Below are positions 35,376 to 44,454 of a stretch of DNA of 64,000 nt, piece after piece (the stretch's first letter is position 1; every line of letters starts with the position of its first letter). Both the position numbers and the translations under genes were made by a program. The notes under the pieces were generated by a model. It was not told the DNA's origin. It ran no database searches and saw only the letters and a list, made by a program, of their open reading frames with translations. The DNA is from an uncultured Saprospiraceae bacterium (lineage in GTDB: Bacteria > Bacteroidota > Bacteroidia > Chitinophagales > Saprospiraceae), in assembly GCA_937926205.1 (NCBI GenBank), contig CALEYL010000046.1, forward strand, positions 1 to 64,000, written 5' to 3'.

Positions 35376-36454
35376 GCCACCTTTTGAACATGTTGCAATA
35401 TATTGACGACTAAAAGCTGTTCTGCCTCACTCATGTTATGATATAAAGGTAAGCAAAAAACCCTTGAAGCAACGCCATCAGCCCGGGGAGTAGGCGTTTT
35501 TACAACATAATTTAAATTACCCAGACTAGGATAAAAGTATCGACGGGGAAATACATCGTTTTGATTCAACAAATCCTGAGTCTCCAATAAAAGGGCTTCG
35601 TTTTCAAAAATTACTGGATAATAGCTGTAATTCCATTCTGTTCCCGGGCGGATCTTAAGTTTTTGCAGCGGCAGCCCCGCTAATTCCTTATCGTAAGCGG
35701 CAATTACTTTTTTTCTCGACGCCAAAATAGTTTCCAGGTAAGGGAAAACGGCCAACCCCATAGCTGCCTGAAGTTCAGATATTTTACCATTAATCCCTAG
35801 CCCATAAAAATCCAATGGGCCATTATGGCCAAAATTATGGCTATAATAAAGTTTGTGTTGTAAAGCCTTATCCCGGGCAAATAGAGCGCCTCCCTCTCCT
35901 GTATGAAAAAGTTTGGTCGCATGAAAACTGCAGGTGCTGACGTCTCCGAAATTAAAAATGGATTGCCCTTTATAACGGACACCAAAACAATGAGCCGCAT
36001 CATAAATCACTTTAAGCCCATACTTTTGGGCAATGGCTTCAATGGTTTCTACATCACATGGATTTCCAAATACATGCGTGGCCATAATCCCTGTAGTCCG
36101 GGAAGTAATAGCAGCTTCTATTTGCGTTTCATCAATGGTCAGGTATTCAGGATGTATGTCTACAAAAACCGGTTGGCAGTTTTCCCAAACAATTGACGAA
36201 GTCGTTGCCACATAGCTAAATGGCGTGGTAATGATTTCGCCTTTTAAATCCAGTGCTTTAATGGCAATTTGAAGTGGTATAGTGCCATTATTCGTGATAA
36301 GGATGTGCTCGGTTTGAAGATAAAATTTCAGTTTTTCTTCAAGTTCCAATACCAATTCTCCACGGTTGGTAATCCACCCTTTGTCCCAGGCCCGTTGTAA
36401 AATTGCCTGGTATTCTTCTATCGGCGGCAAAAACACCTTAGTGACCGGGATCAT
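35366..36454 (-). CDS. DegT/DnrJ/EryC1/StrS aminotransferase
   Basis: A 362-residue PLP-dependent sugar aminotransferase. Seen: TNRGELVLELEEKL, TNNGTIPLQIAIKAL, TTPFSYVATTSSI, VIYDAAHCFGV (cofactor Asp) and CSFHATKLFHTGEGG with the PLP lysine in HATKLF. It converts a keto-sugar nucleotide to an amino sugar (FdtB/QdtB or LegC-like). The following hexapeptide acyltransferases would acylate the amine. It overlaps the ABC ATPase gene by 17 nt. No 4,6-dehydratase for its substrate is in the window. Confidence 0.92.
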   Translation of the reverse strand: MIPVTKVFLPPIEEYQAILQRAWDKGWITNRGELVLELEEKLKFYLQTEHILITNNGTIPLQIAIKALDLKGEIITTPFSYVATTSSIVWENCQPVFVDIHPEYLTIDETQIEAAITSRTTGIMATHVFGNPCDVETIEAIAQKYGLKVIYDAAHCFGVRYKGQSIFNFGDVSTCSFHATKLFHTGEGGALFARDKALQHKLYYSHNFGHNGPLDFYGLGINGKISELQAAMGLAVFPYLETILASRKKVIAAYDKELAGLPLQKLKIRPGTEWNYSYYPVIFENEALLLETQDLLNQNDVFPRRYFYPSLGNLNYVVKTPTPRADGVASRVFCLPLYHNMSEAEQLLVVNILQHVQKVAWL

Positions 36455-37718
36455 AGCTCAATTGCCAGTTTAGTTTGGGTTTTACCACGCCTTCTTTTTT
36501 GCCCATCCAACCAAAAGCGTCTGCTGGTGAAGTCACGATTTCAAAAGAAATAGGATCAGAAACGGATAGCACGATAACGCCGCGGTTGCGTACCAACAAT
36601 AAACGGGAAACGGAATAAGTCCCATGGTTCATGATATCTGGTGGAATTTCACAGGTGGCTTTCACTTGCCCATTATTAAAATATTCCTGTGAATTATTTC
36701 TGGCAGACGACCCTACAAACACCAGATTGCTGTATTCATCCACCAAATGGAAAGTCACGTCCAGGTTGGTGCGGTCTTTTCCCAGGTATAAGAATTCAAA
36801 TTCGAGGCGGAAGCCTTCGCCTTCACGCAGGGGCCAGTCTTTGCCGGTCAGGGGCAACACTTCTGCCCGCAGGAATTTGGCTTCCTGATTGCCCGGAGCG
36901 TCTTCGGGGGCGTATTGCAGGCGACGGCGGGTTTCGGAGTATTCTTTGAGGTAAAAATCGATCGCGTCTTCCGTTTCGCCGTGGTATTTCAGGCTGCCGT
37001 GTTTGAGCACCAGCGCTTTTTGGCACAAGTTGCGTACCGCCATCATATTGTGGCTTACAAACAGCACCGTCCGCCCCTCTCCTGCCACGCTTTCCATTTT
37101 CCCGAGGCATTTTTTCTGAAACTCGGCGTCGCCAACTGCCAACACCTCGTCAATGATCAGTATCTCCGGTTCCAAATGGGCTGCTACTGCAAAGCCCAGT
37201 CGCACTTTCATCCCAGAAGAATAAAACTTCACGGGCGTGTCCACGTATTTTTCCACTCCGCTGAAATCAATGATTTCGTCGAGTTTGCGGTCAATTTCTT
37301 TTTTGCTCATGCCCAGGATAGTCCCGTTCATGTAGATGTTTTCGCGGCCGGTGAGGTCCTGGTGGAAGCCGGTGCCCACTTCGAGCAGGGCAGCGATGCG
37401 GCCTTTGATGCGCACTTCGCCGGCGGTGGGTTCGGTGATTTTGCTCAGAATTTTGAGCAGGGTGCTTTTCCCCGCGCCGTTGTGGCCAATGATGCCCAGC
37501 ACTTCGCCTTGCTGTACTTCAAAATTCAGGTCTTTCAGCGCCCAGAAGACGCTGTCATCGTCTTCTCCGAACTTACTCATGGAGCGCAACTGGCGAAAGT
37601 TCTGCAGCGGCGCTTTGACCATGGCCAATAGTTGCTGTGCAAACGTATCATGCCGCTGTTCTTTCAAACCGATGCGGTAGCGCTTGGAGAGATTATGGAC
37701 TTGAATAATTGAACTCAA
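36438..37718 (-). CDS. wzt: Polysaccharide ABC exporter ATPase (Wzt-like) with C-terminal glycan domain
   Basis: A 426-residue protein. The ATPase domain has Walker A GHNGAGKST (about 77-85), the signature YSSGMKVRLGFA and Walker B EILIIDEVLAVGD. Residues 250-426 form an extra beta-rich domain (FEFLYLGKDRTNLDVTFHLV) like the Wzt carbohydrate-binding domain that recognises the glycan's end modification. With the Wzm-like permease at 38384 it would flip a finished polysaccharide across the inner membrane. The acetyltransferase gene lies between the two subunits. Confidence 0.93.
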   Translation of the reverse strand: MSSIIQVHNLSKRYRIGLKEQRHDTFAQQLLAMVKAPLQNFRQLRSMSKFGEDDDSVFWALKDLNFEVQQGEVLGIIGHNGAGKSTLLKILSKITEPTAGEVRIKGRIAALLEVGTGFHQDLTGRENIYMNGTILGMSKKEIDRKLDEIIDFSGVEKYVDTPVKFYSSGMKVRLGFAVAAHLEPEILIIDEVLAVGDAEFQKKCLGKMESVAGEGRTVLFVSHNMMAVRNLCQKALVLKHGSLKYHGETEDAIDFYLKEYSETRRRLQYAPEDAPGNQEAKFLRAEVLPLTGKDWPLREGEGFRLEFEFLYLGKDRTNLDVTFHLVDEYSNLVFVGSSARNNSQEYFNNGQVKATCEIPPDIMNHGTYSVSRLLLVRNRGVIVLSVSDPISFEIVTSPADAFGWMGKKEGVVKPKLNWQLSYDPGH

Positions 37719-37745
37719 AAAAAGTCTTATTATGGCGTTAGAAAA

Positions 37746-38273
37746 TCATAAAACTTTTGCAGGAACACCTGCTAAAGTTAAATTATTTAATTCAAAATTG
37801 TCAATTACACATGCCGATGCGCCAATCATTATATTATGCCCCAGTACGATTGGACCTAGTATTACTGCATTTGCACCTAAGGTACCATTATCCCCTATTC
37901 TTATTCCGTTGATAATGCAATTTGGCCTGGCGCCAATTACATTGCCACCTGTCAGTGTTAAATTGCTCCCAATACATGACAATGAAGACACAACTACACC
38001 TAAACATGGATGCAATATGGAAAGCCCGCCTTTAATGTTTGCTTTGTAAGGAATTTCTATATTAGAGTATGCTTGAATAATGTTAATTAATGGCATAAAT
38101 AACACTCTAATATATTTATACTGATCACCAATTAATAAAAAAAATCCACGTTCCATTCTATATAAAAAAACACCCCAAAAAGACCTGCTAAGCCAAAAGT
38201 GTAAGATTCTGATTTTGTACTTTCCAAGCATTCTGTAGATATCTTTGTAAAAATAATACAATTGCTGTCTCAT
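37746..38273 (-). CDS. Serine acetyltransferase-like hexapeptide protein
   Basis: A 175-residue CysE-like acetyltransferase without the N-terminal CysE domain. The C-terminal half has the hexapeptide helix IPYKANIKGGLSILHPCLGVV, IGSNLTLTGGNVIGA, IGDNGTLGANAVIL, ending LTLAGVPAKVL. The first 80 residues are basic and hydrophobic. In polysaccharide cassettes such proteins are O-acetyltransferases. It lies between the ABC ATPase and permease genes. Confidence 0.85.
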   Translation of the reverse strand: MRQQLYYFYKDIYRMLGKYKIRILHFWLSRSFWGVFLYRMERGFFLLIGDQYKYIRVLFMPLINIIQAYSNIEIPYKANIKGGLSILHPCLGVVVSSLSCIGSNLTLTGGNVIGARPNCIINGIRIGDNGTLGANAVILGPIVLGHNIMIGASACVIDNFELNNLTLAGVPAKVL

Positions 38274-38383
38274 TATTATGTTATTAATATTACAAAATAT
38301 ACTTCTTCATTATTTTCAACTATAACAAGTTTTTACTTTTTCAAAACTACAATTCGGATTTATCTTACTCATCAAAAATACTA

Positions 38384-39307
38384 CTAAGCTACATCTGCAA
38401 AAACTTTCTCCATTCGGCGAAAATAATAAGTCCCCAAAACAAAGACCACTACTGAAACGCCCCCACCGACTATGACTAAGTTCCACGGCATCGGGTTCGT
38501 GCTCAGCAGCGCCGAGCGAAAACCTTCGATTACGCCAACCATAGGGTTGAGGCTGTACCAGAACAGATAAGCATCCGGTACTTTCGAGGCCGGATACACC
38601 ACGGGGGCGGCATACATCAGCAATTGCACCATAAAAGTGCTGGCGTGCTTGACGTCGCGGTACTGCACTGCCATGGCCGACAGGATCATGCCAAGGCCCA
38701 GGGAACACAGCAACAAAATGAGGATCAACACCGGCAAAACCAGAATTTCCCAGCCTGGCAGGAAGCGGTACCAGATCATGAATCCGAGCAGCACAGCCAA
38801 ACCAATGACAAAATCGAGCAGCTTGGAAAAGGCTGCTGCCAGAGGCAGTACAATGCGGGGGAAATATACCTTGGTAATCATGTTTGCATTGACGACGAGG
38901 CTGTTGGAGGCCTCCGTCAGGGTGCCGGAAAAATAATTCCAGGGCACCATGGCCGTAAAACTAAAAATGACATAGGGCACGCCGTCTGAACTGATGCCCG
39001 CCAGGTTGCCAAATACCACCGTAAATACCAGTGTCGTGAACAGGGGTTGAATGACAGCCCAGCTTACGCCCAGTACCGATTGCGCGTATTTTGCTTTAAT
39101 GCCGCGAACGACCAGAAAATACAGCAGGTCGCGGTAGCGGTATAGTTCGCGCCAGTCTACGGCTTGCCAGCCGCGGGAGGGTTTGAGTATTTGGTCCCAT
39201 GCATCCAGCCCCCCAACCCCCGAAGGGGGAGTGAAGCCCTTAGCCCCAGAAGGGGGAGTGCTTTTCGTTGATTCGTCGTTTTTTATTTGTAGTTCGTTGT
39301 GATTCAA
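38384..39307 (-). CDS. wzm: Polysaccharide ABC exporter permease (Wzm-like)
   Basis: A 307-residue ABC-2 membrane protein with six hydrophobic segments from about residue 68 (VVRGIKAKYAQSVLG, LLYFLVV) and the conserved start of the permease LGVSWAVIQPLFTTLVF. Its N-terminal 45 residues are unusual: TPPSGAKGFTPPSGVGG is coded by two copies of the CCCCCGAAGGGGGAGT repeat (39209-39260), an in-frame insertion. It pairs with the ATPase at 36438. The next gene upstream is Wzc beyond the repeat block. Confidence 0.92.
   Translation of the reverse strand: MNHNELQIKNDESTKSTPPSGAKGFTPPSGVGGLDAWDQILKPSRGWQAVDWRELYRYRDLLYFLVVRGIKAKYAQSVLGVSWAVIQPLFTTLVFTVVFGNLAGISSDGVPYVIFSFTAMVPWNYFSGTLTEASNSLVVNANMITKVYFPRIVLPLAAAFSKLLDFVIGLAVLLGFMIWYRFLPGWEILVLPVLILILLLCSLGLGMILSAMAVQYRDVKHASTFMVQLLMYAAPVVYPASKVPDAYLFWYSLNPMVGVIEGFRSALLSTNPMPWNLVIVGGGVSVVVFVLGTYYFRRMEKVFADVA
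39209..39260. repeat. GC-rich CCCCCGAAGGGGGAGT repeat inside coding sequence
   Basis: Two copies of a palindromic CCCCCGAAGGGGG/CCCCAGAAGGGGG unit followed by AGT lie in the N-terminal coding region of the ABC permease, encoding PPSGA and PPSGV. The same unit occurs at 40244-40268 at the 3-prime end of the Wzc gene. Confidence 0.75.
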
Positions 39308-39617
39308 AGAAATATATTATTTTAGTGTCTCTCTTTACCTACCTGCCAGTCAACCACTCGGAGGCTACGGTTTATACACATCTTTATTTTGTATATTATC
39401 ACCTCTCCTGATTCCTTTCTCCCCCATCGCATTTTGCCATCGAACGCCCACTTTGCATATTGTTTCAAGGCAGCTGAGTTGCCGATTGTTATTTCAACTT
39501 TCACTCCTTAACCGTTTGTCACTCTCGCTACCGCCAAGCTTCTGCTGCGCATATTTATTGTGTGTAGCTGCATTGCTGATCGTTATCTTATCTTTTATTC
39601 ACTAGCAGCTTGTCACT

Positions 39618-39627
39618 CCCGCCAGGG
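39618..39627. other. Unoccupied target site of the 535-bp element
   Basis: A single CCCGCCAGGG flanked by TGTCACT on the left and AGTCTGCAACAGCGCGACAG on the right. The identical flanks at 8298/8852 are interrupted by the element and a duplicated CCCGCCAGGG. Confidence 0.85.
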
Positions 39628-39950
39628 AGTCTGCAACAGCGCGACAGTTGCTCATCGATAGCTCGATAGATAATTGAAAATCAGTTCTTTGAACCAAAGA
39701 TAATCAACTTGCAAAACCAACTGCACTTTGTATGACGTCGCAGATTCCCTGCGGGAATGACAATCCTGCTGGGACTGGCATCCAATAATGCGATATGCAT
39801 AGCCAATGCTCGCCAGTACAGGGAATCTGCAAAAGCGCGACAGTTGATTGAACCTAGTCATAAATGACTGTATATTAATTTTTTAGACAAAACGACTATC
39901 AGCATAAAAACCACGAAACACTTGGTACGACGTCGCAGATTCCCTGCGGG

Positions 39951-40076
39951 CTACGGTTTACACACAAGTCGACAATTCGTTCTGTAAGTATTTGATTTTC
40001 AATGAATTACTTTTTTACGGTATAATTTACAAACCATTGAAAATCAATAAGTTGCCAAGATGTGTGTAAACCATAG
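39951..40076. mobile_element. 126-bp MITE, copy 2
   Basis: Same termini and, by eye, the same sequence as copy 1. The left flank is CCCTGCGGG (39942-39950), the right flank CCTGCGGG (40077-40084), so it sits inside a REP palindrome read in the other direction, and one C has been lost. Confidence 0.88.
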
Positions 40077-40235
40077 CCTGCGGGAATGACACAATTGGAC
40101 GGGATGTGCATTGTAGCATGTCGATAAAAAGTTTAGTACCATGGTCCATGGCAAGGGTAATTGCTAACAAAAACCTGTGTAAAAACCGGAGCTGCCAATT
40201 TCAAAAAGTAGCAGCCATCATCCCCCCTCCGGGGG

Positions 40236-42614
40236 CTAGGGGGCTGAACTCCCCCTTCGGGGGCGGGGGGGGCTTTTATCCTCCTCATAATACCCATAAC
40301 CATACCCATATCCATACCCATAGCCGTACCCGTACCCATAACCCCTACCCGCTTTAATCCCATTAAAAACCAGCGCCGCATGATGCACTTTCCCTTCCTG
40401 GTGCAGCTCTTCCAGCCGGCGGAGCAGCATTTTTTTGGTTTGTCCCTGGCGAACAACAAAAAGGGTGCGGTCGGCCATAGGCGAAAGCAACAGGGCATCG
40501 CTGACCAACCCGATGGGTGGTGAATCGATGATGATGTAGTCGAAACGGGTACGCAGGTATTCGAACAGGCGGGGCATGCGTTCGCTTTGGATCAATTCGG
40601 CGGGGTTGGGGGGAATGGGGCCGCTGGAGATGTGCCAGAGGGAGGGGTGCACCCCGGATTCGTGGATGATTTCCGATTCGCCGGCTTCTCCGATGAGGTA
40701 TTGGCTGAGGCCTTTACCCGCCATGCCTTCCAGACCCAGGTACCTGCCGAGTTTGGGTTTGCGCATGTCTAAGCCAATGACCACCGTTTTTTTGTTGGAC
40801 AGGGCCATGCTCATGCCGAGGTTCAGCGTGATGAAGCTCTTGCCTTCCCCACTCACGCCGGACGTCACGAGGTAAGCCTGACAGCCGGGGCCGGAACGCC
40901 CGAATTCGAGGTTGGTGCGCATCAGGCGGAACATTTCGGCCACGGCAGAACGGCTGTTGGGTTTCACCACGATGTATTCCCCGGATTTGGAATAGCCGAT
41001 GGCGCCGAAAATCGGCACCGTAGACAGCGATTTGAGGTCTTCTTCGCTTTGCAGGGTGTCGTTGAGCAGGTCGCGCAGCAAGATAAGGCCGGCGGGTAGG
41101 CCCAGTCCGAGCACAAAAGCAAGGGTGTAGATCAACGGCGGTTTGGGTTCAACGGGGCCGCCTGCAGGTTGTGCCGCATCGATCAGCCGGGAATTCGGCG
41201 TTGTGATGGCCAGCGAAAGCGCCGTTTCTTCGCGTTTTTCCAGCAGGTAGAGGTAGAGGTTTTCTTTGATGCGTTGTTGCCGGGTGATTTCCAGCAATTC
41301 GCGTTCCTTCCGGGGGAGGCTTTGTACCTGTCCGCGGAACTGCCCGGTGCGGGCGCTTAGGTTTTGGATGGCGGCCGTTGTTTCCTGCTCCAGTTGCGCC
41401 ACGCTGCTGAGGATATTGTCCTGAGTGGCCAGCAGTACGGAAGTTTGGCGGTTCAGGTCCGGGTGTTTGTCGCCGGCGCTGCGCATCAGGCGTTCGCGTT
41501 CGAGCACGAGGGTGTTGTAATTGGCGATCTGGTCGTTGAGTTCCGCATTGGGCAAAGACAGGTTGACGGGCAGCAGTTCAAAAGTGCCTTTGCTGTTCTT
41601 CAGGTATTCTTTTACGTAACGGATGATGTTGCGGCGGATTTCCAGGTCGTTCCTCTCCTTTTCATAAGCGTTGATTTCGCTGACCAGTTGGGTGCCGTCG
41701 CCGGCATTTTGGCTCACGATTTCGTTTTGGCGTTTGTAATCTTCCACGCCTTTTTCGACCACTTCCAGTTCGCCGGTCAATAAGTCCAGGCGCTCGCCGA
41801 TGAAATTGAGGGTGTTGGCAGAAATTTTATTTTTGTCTTCGATGGCAGCCGCGTTGTACACCTCGATGAGGGTATTCAGGATGTCGGCCGCTTTTTCCGG
41901 CACTTTGTCTTTCAGGCTGAGTTCCAGTACGCTCGACCATTCGGATACCGGTTTGATGGTCACAGCGCTGGCGTAGCCCTGTGCAATGCTTTCCAGGTCC
42001 CGGAAACTGATCTGCAGCGGTCCCATAAAGGGGATGTCGGGGTTTCTGCGGATCACGAAAGCTTTCCCTTTCAGGAATATCGGCAAATTGTAGGCATAAG
42101 TCCGGCTGCTGTCGCCTTCAACGATCTGGAAACGGGCGTCGTCGAGGTGTTCCAGCAGCAGGCTCCCCATGAAGGGTCTGCTGGATAAAGAATCCATTTT
42201 TTCGATCAGCACCGGGGTACTTTTGTAAGCCTCAGAGTCGCGCAGGCGGCCTTTGTTGGTATACGCCACATCTAGATTCAGCCGGCGCACCACATCCAGC
42301 ATAAGGGTACGGGATTTCAGGATCTGAATTTCATTCTGGATGTTTTTGGAAGCGCCTCCGAGGCCGAGTTCCTGCAGCAACTGGTCTTCTGAGCCCGTTT
42401 CGCCCGAAGTGGCGGGGTCTTTGATCAGGATGGTGCTTTTGGTCAGGTACTGGGGAATGGCGTAACGCAAATACAGCCAGGCGCCGGCCATGGCGAGGGT
42501 CATGCCGATGAGGTAGAGCCACCAATAACGGAGGATGTACTTAAATAGAAAAGCCCGAAGGTCGAAGGGTTTTTCTTCGAATTCGGTTATGGTGGTGTGT
42601 GGGAAGTCTTGCAT
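40236..42614 (-). CDS. wzc: Wzc-like polysaccharide co-polymerase/tyrosine autokinase
   Basis: A 792-residue protein with an N-terminal Wzz domain (first membrane span about 30-50, WLYLIGMTLAMAGAWLYL), long periplasmic coiled region, second span near 500 (LIYTLAFVLGLGLPAGLIL), and a C-terminal BY-kinase: Walker A SGEGKS (about 590), VIGLDMRKPKLG, YIIIDSPPIG. The tail has ten tyrosines in a Gly-Tyr run coded by a (GGNTAN)9 microsatellite at about 40295-40350. The last residues, PPRPRRGSSAP, are coded by a GC-rich repeat. It controls chain length through phosphorylation, with CpsB (45532) as phosphatase. Confidence 0.95.
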   Translation of the reverse strand: MQDFPHTTITEFEEKPFDLRAFLFKYILRYWWLYLIGMTLAMAGAWLYLRYAIPQYLTKSTILIKDPATSGETGSEDQLLQELGLGGASKNIQNEIQILKSRTLMLDVVRRLNLDVAYTNKGRLRDSEAYKSTPVLIEKMDSLSSRPFMGSLLLEHLDDARFQIVEGDSSRTYAYNLPIFLKGKAFVIRRNPDIPFMGPLQISFRDLESIAQGYASAVTIKPVSEWSSVLELSLKDKVPEKAADILNTLIEVYNAAAIEDKNKISANTLNFIGERLDLLTGELEVVEKGVEDYKRQNEIVSQNAGDGTQLVSEINAYEKERNDLEIRRNIIRYVKEYLKNSKGTFELLPVNLSLPNAELNDQIANYNTLVLERERLMRSAGDKHPDLNRQTSVLLATQDNILSSVAQLEQETTAAIQNLSARTGQFRGQVQSLPRKERELLEITRQQRIKENLYLYLLEKREETALSLAITTPNSRLIDAAQPAGGPVEPKPPLIYTLAFVLGLGLPAGLILLRDLLNDTLQSEEDLKSLSTVPIFGAIGYSKSGEYIVVKPNSRSAVAEMFRLMRTNLEFGRSGPGCQAYLVTSGVSGEGKSFITLNLGMSMALSNKKTVVIGLDMRKPKLGRYLGLEGMAGKGLSQYLIGEAGESEIIHESGVHPSLWHISSGPIPPNPAELIQSERMPRLFEYLRTRFDYIIIDSPPIGLVSDALLLSPMADRTLFVVRQGQTKKMLLRRLEELHQEGKVHHAALVFNGIKAGRGYGYGYGYGYGYGYGYGYYEEDKSPPRPRRGSSAP
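40244..40268. repeat. GC-rich CCCCCGAAGGGGGAGT repeat at the Wzc 3-prime end
   Basis: The reverse complement of the repeat unit also found at 39209-39260. It encodes part of the last dozen residues of Wzc; the stop codon follows within the same GC-rich sequence. The region 40218-40275 is a G/C-run hairpin. Confidence 0.7.
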
Positions 42615-42829
42615 AGTATGTACTGAGGAGTTGTTGCGTTGTTGCGTTGTTTATTTGGTGATTTGTTTATTTGTTTACCCCGTTCGGGCGGGACAAGTTT
42701 TGGTTATTCGTGGAGTTGTTGACCCCGCTTGGGCGGGACAAGTTTTGAGGATTTGGGGAATTGGATGAACACTCTCGGAGCACACCGTCCACCGTCCACC
42801 GTCCACCGTCTACCCTCTACCGTTTAACC
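42615..42829. repeat. Low-complexity Wza-Wzc spacer with two CCCGCTTGGGCGGG repeats
   Basis: Two copies of the unit CCCCG(C/T)T(T/C)GGGCGGGACAAGTTTT occur at 42678-42701 and 42723-42746, and a CCACCGT heptamer is repeated several times at about 42783-42810. Further copies of the unit lie at 43669-43690, 43704-43727, 49704-49727 (reverse) and 63650-63672. The stem CCCGC/GCGGG is kept, and the last copy has a changed loop (TGA). Confidence 0.7.
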
Positions 42830-43600
42830 TCAATTCCTCCTGCTCGTAATGATAAAAATCAGGTTAATCAGCGTAACCGATGCCGATATCCAGGGCAATA
42901 TTTTGTTGGTAGGATCGGCGACGGAGGCTGTTTTCTGCCTGATCGGTTCCACATAAATGACGTCATTTTGGCGCAGGTAGAAATAAGGCGATTGAAAAAC
43001 CGCCCGGTCGCGCAGGTTGACGCGGCCAAAGCTTCGGGCGCCATCCTGCTCCCGGATCACGAGGATGTTGGTGCGGTCGGCGTAGCTGGTCAGGTCGCCG
43101 GTGCGGCCAATGGCTTCGAGGATGGTCATTTTTTCTTCGGGAAAAGTATAGGCGCCGGGCGCTTTTACTTCACCCAGTACGGTGAAAGAGAAATTGGTGA
43201 AGCGCACATAAACGATCGGATCATTCAGGTACGGCGCCAGCCGCGCCAGCAGGGTATCGCGCAGTTCCGTCGTTGTAAGGCCGCCGGCTTTGATGTGGCC
43301 CAGCGAAGGGTACTCGATGTAGCCGGCAGGGTCAACAAGGTAATTGCCTTGTACGGCCCCCGTATTTCCGTTGCTGGCTACGCCGTTGAGGTTGAAAGGA
43401 GCAGCGGCGTCCATGTTCACGGTGTGTACGCTGATGGCCAGTGCATCGTCGGGTTGTATGCGGATGACCGGCAGGTTGGCAATGGCCTGCGGGGTTGCCG
43501 AAAGCTCCGGCCCTTCGTTGAAATTGACCAGCTGCGGGTATTTGATGCAGGAACTCAGGAGCAGTAGTGTCAGGAAAAGGAGTAGTGTTGTTGATCGCAC
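42830..43600 (-). CDS. wza: Wza-like polysaccharide export lipoprotein
   Basis: A 256-residue outer-membrane exporter. A signal peptide ends in a lipobox (LLLLSSC, Cys about 17). The Poly_export domain begins VIRIQPDDALAISVHTVN and a SLBB-like part follows (FTVLGEVKAPGAYTFPEEKM). A hydrophobic C-terminal helix (WISASVTLINLIFIITS) may be the outer-membrane or anchor segment. It lies upstream of Wzc with a 215-bp repeat-rich gap. Confidence 0.93.
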   Translation of the reverse strand: MRSTTLLLFLTLLLLSSCIKYPQLVNFNEGPELSATPQAIANLPVIRIQPDDALAISVHTVNMDAAAPFNLNGVASNGNTGAVQGNYLVDPAGYIEYPSLGHIKAGGLTTTELRDTLLARLAPYLNDPIVYVRFTNFSFTVLGEVKAPGAYTFPEEKMTILEAIGRTGDLTSYADRTNILVIREQDGARSFGRVNLRDRAVFQSPYFYLRQNDVIYVEPIRQKTASVADPTNKILPWISASVTLINLIFIITSRRN

Positions 43601-43869
43601 AGTATGTTGAATTGAGGGTTTGTTTGTTTGTTTATTTGGTTATTTGTGTATTTGTGGATTTGGGGATTCCGCTTGGGCGGGACAGGTTTTGTTTATTTGG
43701 TTACCCCGCTTGGGCGGGACAAGTTTTGTTTATTTGTTTATTTGGGGATTAGGATGATCAGGGGTAGTAGGCAACCAACAACCAACAACCAACAACGAGA
43801 AGGATTTTAGCAGGGCCAGTTGTTGTAATGCTACTTTCCATCCTTTGCAACCTTGTCATTCCCGAAGGG

Positions 43870-43995
43870 CTATGGTTTACACACATCTTGGCAACTTATT
43901 GATTTTCAATGGTTTGTAAATCATATCATAAATCATTAATTCATTGAAAATCAAATACTTACAGAACAAATTGCGGACTTGTGTGTAAACCATAG
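43870..43995. mobile_element. 126-bp MITE, copy 3 (inverted)
   Basis: Terminal inverted repeats CTATGGTTTACACACA/TGTGTGTAAACCATAG are perfect. The sequence is the exact reverse complement of the copy at 44455. It is flanked on both sides by CCCGAAGGG (43861-43869 and 43996-44004). Confidence 0.88.
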
Positions 43996-44454
43996 CCCGA
44001 AGGGAATCTGCGACGTCATGCCAGGCGTTTCGGGGTTTTCAGGCTGATTATCCGTAGAATAATTATCAGTAAGTTTATTGAGGTACAACTGTCGCGCTTT
44101 TGCAGATTCCCTGCGGGAATGACAAGCAACAAGCAGTGGGTTGGATAGAGCAGTTGAATGCTCAAATGGCCTGGCTGACAATTGCTTTTCTCCCATTCTT
44201 CTCCTCAGCAATTTGTCATTCCCGCAGGGAATCTGAGCCATCATGCCAGGCGTTTCGGGGTTTTCAGGCTGATTGTCCGTGGGATAATTATCAGTAAGTT
44301 TATTGAGGTACAACTGTCGCGCTTTTGCAGATTCCCTGCGGGAATGACAAGCAACAAGCAGTGGGTTGGATAGAGCAGTTGAATGCTCAAATGGCCTGGC
44401 TGACAATTGCTTTTCTCCCATTCTTCTCCTCAGCAATTTGTCATTCCCGCAGGG

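Larger units (their letters stand above)
39308..40235. repeat. Right repeat block (intergenic, 0.93 kb)
   Basis: No gene supported. The stretch 39365-40192 is a degenerate copy of the larger element at 8308-8842: the left end CTACGGTTTATACACATC is intact, the right end is CTGTGTAAAAACCGGAGC. Embedded at 39534-39800 is a second piece matching 8212-8300 plus 8843-9010, including the unoccupied target site. It also holds the MITE copy at 39951. The block is in the same orientation as the left block and separates the variable cassette from Wzc. Confidence 0.8.

Noticed and set aside
43951..44436. Open frame of 161 residues (and similar ones at 44548, 44325, 44685)
   Set aside because: They repeat the same text because they are translations of the 225-bp units; no protein family or codon signal.
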